DNA of 64,000 nt, taken from the NCBI GenBank assembly GCA_018402155.1, contig JAGYJG010000001.1, positions 1,756,501 to 1,820,500 on the forward strand, read 5' to 3'. The notes beneath the pieces were generated by a model. It did no database searches, had not been told where the DNA came from, and saw only the letters and a list, made by a program, of their open reading frames with translations. Below, piece by piece: positions 63,254-64,000 of the stretch; the first letter of the stretch is position 1, and every line of letters begins with the position of its first letter. This DNA comes from Bacteroidia bacterium. GTDB lineage: Bacteria > Bacteroidota > Bacteroidia > NS11-12g > UBA9320. The translations under genes were made by a program, and so were the position numbers.

Positions 63254-63328
63254 TTCTTAATTAAGAATATTGCAAAAATATTAAATACGAACAGTTCTTA
63301 ATTAAGCGAATGCTTAAATTCTTAATTA
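63254..63328. repeat. Three copies of TTCTTAATTA, one a perfect palindrome, between Fic and the transposase
   Basis: TTCTTAATTAAGAA (63254-63267) is a perfect 14-bp palindrome; TTCTTAATTAAGCG (63295-63308) and TTCTTAATTATT (63319-63330) are near copies. They lie in the region upstream of both divergent genes and look like a regulator's operator set. Confidence 0.55.
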
Positions 63329-63380
63329 TTGAAAGTTGCTATTTATATAGAGTCTAAAATATAATTACACAAAATAATTG

Positions 63381-63388
63381 TACTTTTG
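63381..63388 (+). promoter_or_regulatory. -7 promoter box TACTTTTG of the transposase
   Basis: A perfect TAnnTTTG 14 nt before ATG 63403. Confidence 0.45.
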
Positions 63389-63402
63389 TAAAAAAAGCAA
63401 TT

Positions 63403-63918
63403 ATGGGAAGGCCAGTTTTAAAAATTTCAGGCTACGAGCCTGATGAAATAAAAGCACTAATCACTAGTGATGAAAGATATGGTATTGGAATCAAGTTATA
63501 TGCAATTCATCAATTGTCCCTTGGTGTTGCAAGTAGGAAACTTGAAGAACTATACCATACTAGTTTCAAACAGATTTTAAATTGGGCACACAGGTTTGAA
63601 GCTGAAGGTCTTGAAGGACTTAAAGACAAAAAAGGCCGTGGCCGTAAGGCTGGCCTAAATGAAGAACAATTTATTAAACTCCAGGAGCTTATTGGCAAAG
63701 AAAGTCCAACAGCATACGGTTATAATACTGAATCATGGACCGGTCCAGTTCTTATTGATTGGATAAAGAAATATTTTAATCGAGAGTATAAGAAAGCGCA
63801 GATATATAATATTATAAAAGACTTAGGGTTTACCTATCAAAAAGCGAAGGGATTTTATCCCGAGGCTGATCCAGTCCTCCAAGAAGAGTTTAAAGAATCT
63901 CTTAAAAAAAACTCCTAG
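63403..63918 (+). CDS. IS630-type transposase, N-terminal frame (winged HTH)
   Basis: A 171-aa ORF with a helix-turn-helix region (IKLYAIHQLSLGVASRKLEELYHTSFKQILNW, residues about 29-60), the GLEGLKDKKGRGRKAGL linker typical of IS630 HTH domains, and a second wing near YGYNTESWTGPVLIDWIKK ... GFTYQKAKGF. It ends at TAG 63916 just after an A8 run. The slippery heptamer A-AAA-AAC (63906-63912) sits in the right phase for a -1 shift into the DDE frame. Confidence 0.82.
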   Translation: MGRPVLKISGYEPDEIKALITSDERYGIGIKLYAIHQLSLGVASRKLEELYHTSFKQILNWAHRFEAEGLEGLKDKKGRGRKAGLNEEQFIKLQELIGKESPTAYGYNTESWTGPVLIDWIKKYFNREYKKAQIYNIIKDLGFTYQKAKGFYPEADPVLQEEFKESLKKNS

Positions 63919-64000
63919 AAAGTCCTTTTGATACAGTTTTGTTATTCGGAGATGAGTTTTCTCTTTCAAATACAGCGACAATCGGATATAAATGGAACAC
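63913..64000 (+). CDS. IS630-type transposase, DDE frame (partial, expressed by -1 frameshift)
   Basis: In the -1 frame the sequence reads LLESPFDTVLLFGDEFSLSN then TATIGYKWN to the window edge without a stop. The strand-D-E pattern LLFGDEFSLS followed by GYKWN matches the second catalytic Asp region of IS630/Tc1 DDE domains. No start codon is needed, as it would be made by frameshifting. Confidence 0.75.

Larger units (their letters stand above)
63403..64000 (+). mobile_element. IS630-type insertion sequence, 5' part (right end outside window)
   Basis: The element carries a helix-turn-helix ORF followed in the -1 frame by the start of a DDE domain, the two-frame layout of many IS630 members. 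The left inverted repeat lies somewhere between about 63230 and 63400; without the right end I cannot fix it or the TA target duplication. Confidence 0.75.

Overview
The window comes from a member of the Bacteroidota, probably a free-living aerobe. I cannot place it below phylum from this sequence. Lineage evidence seen here: a SprE/PorW-like type IX secretion (T9SS) protein, three secreted proteins with T9SS type A or type B C-terminal signals, two TonB-dependent receptors, an atpBEFHAG operon without atpD and atpC but with a long periplasmic N-terminus on AtpB, and many copies of the Bacteroidota -7 promoter element TAnnTTTG (twice with a spaced -33 TTG). The DNA is AT-rich and Shine-Dalgarno sequences are mostly absent.

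Layout. 1-8.5 kb: 5' end of a 2-hydroxyacid dehydrogenase (cut by the window edge), NodB deacetylase plus GT2, a lipid kinase, kynurenine 3-monooxygenase, an SDR and an Mpl-like Mur ligase. 8.5-15.4 kb, minus strand: a metal-uptake locus (binding protein, ATPase, permease fused to a DtxR-type regulator, second permease, TonB receptor, HmuY-like lipoprotein). 15.5-31.9 kb, plus strand: two small secreted proteins, kynureninase, GT2, SNF2 helicase, a T9SS substrate, YebC, an acyl-CoA carboxylase beta subunit, a cytochrome c/OB-fold/YceI/DUF5777 cluster and a giant T9SS type B adhesin. 32.4-37.0 kb, minus strand: a 4-TM protein, a HlyD/TolC efflux pair and LhgO, then a stand-alone MetH homocysteine-methyltransferase module on plus. 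38.4-45.2 kb, minus strand: M23 peptidase, bactofilin, AtpZ, AtpI-like, atpB-E-F-H-A-G. 45.3-61.3 kb: sprE/porW, PBP1A, a Kazal/T9SS protein, MBL hydrolase, uvrB, an FKBP, an outer-membrane protein, anmK, an amino-acid dehydrogenase and a TonB receptor under a TPP riboswitch. 61.5-64 kb is an accessory segment: two small hypothetical secreted proteins, an imperfect inverted repeat, a broken Fic gene and the left part of an IS630-type element with a programmed -1 frameshift site.

The most rewarding signals are: (a) many start codons lie only 4-12 nt downstream of a -7 box, implying leaderless or nearly leaderless mRNAs, and this corrects about ten gene starts; (b) the metal locus joins outer-membrane and inner-membrane import genes and carries its metal sensor as the tail of a permease; (c) a TPP riboswitch whose downstream hairpin directly abuts the start codon of a TonB receptor, predicting thiamine-type uptake; (d) a Fic gene frameshifted by one extra TTTA unit and cut after its inhibitory helix, next to a cluster of TTCTTAATTA palindromes. 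I saw no rRNA, tRNA or CRISPR array.
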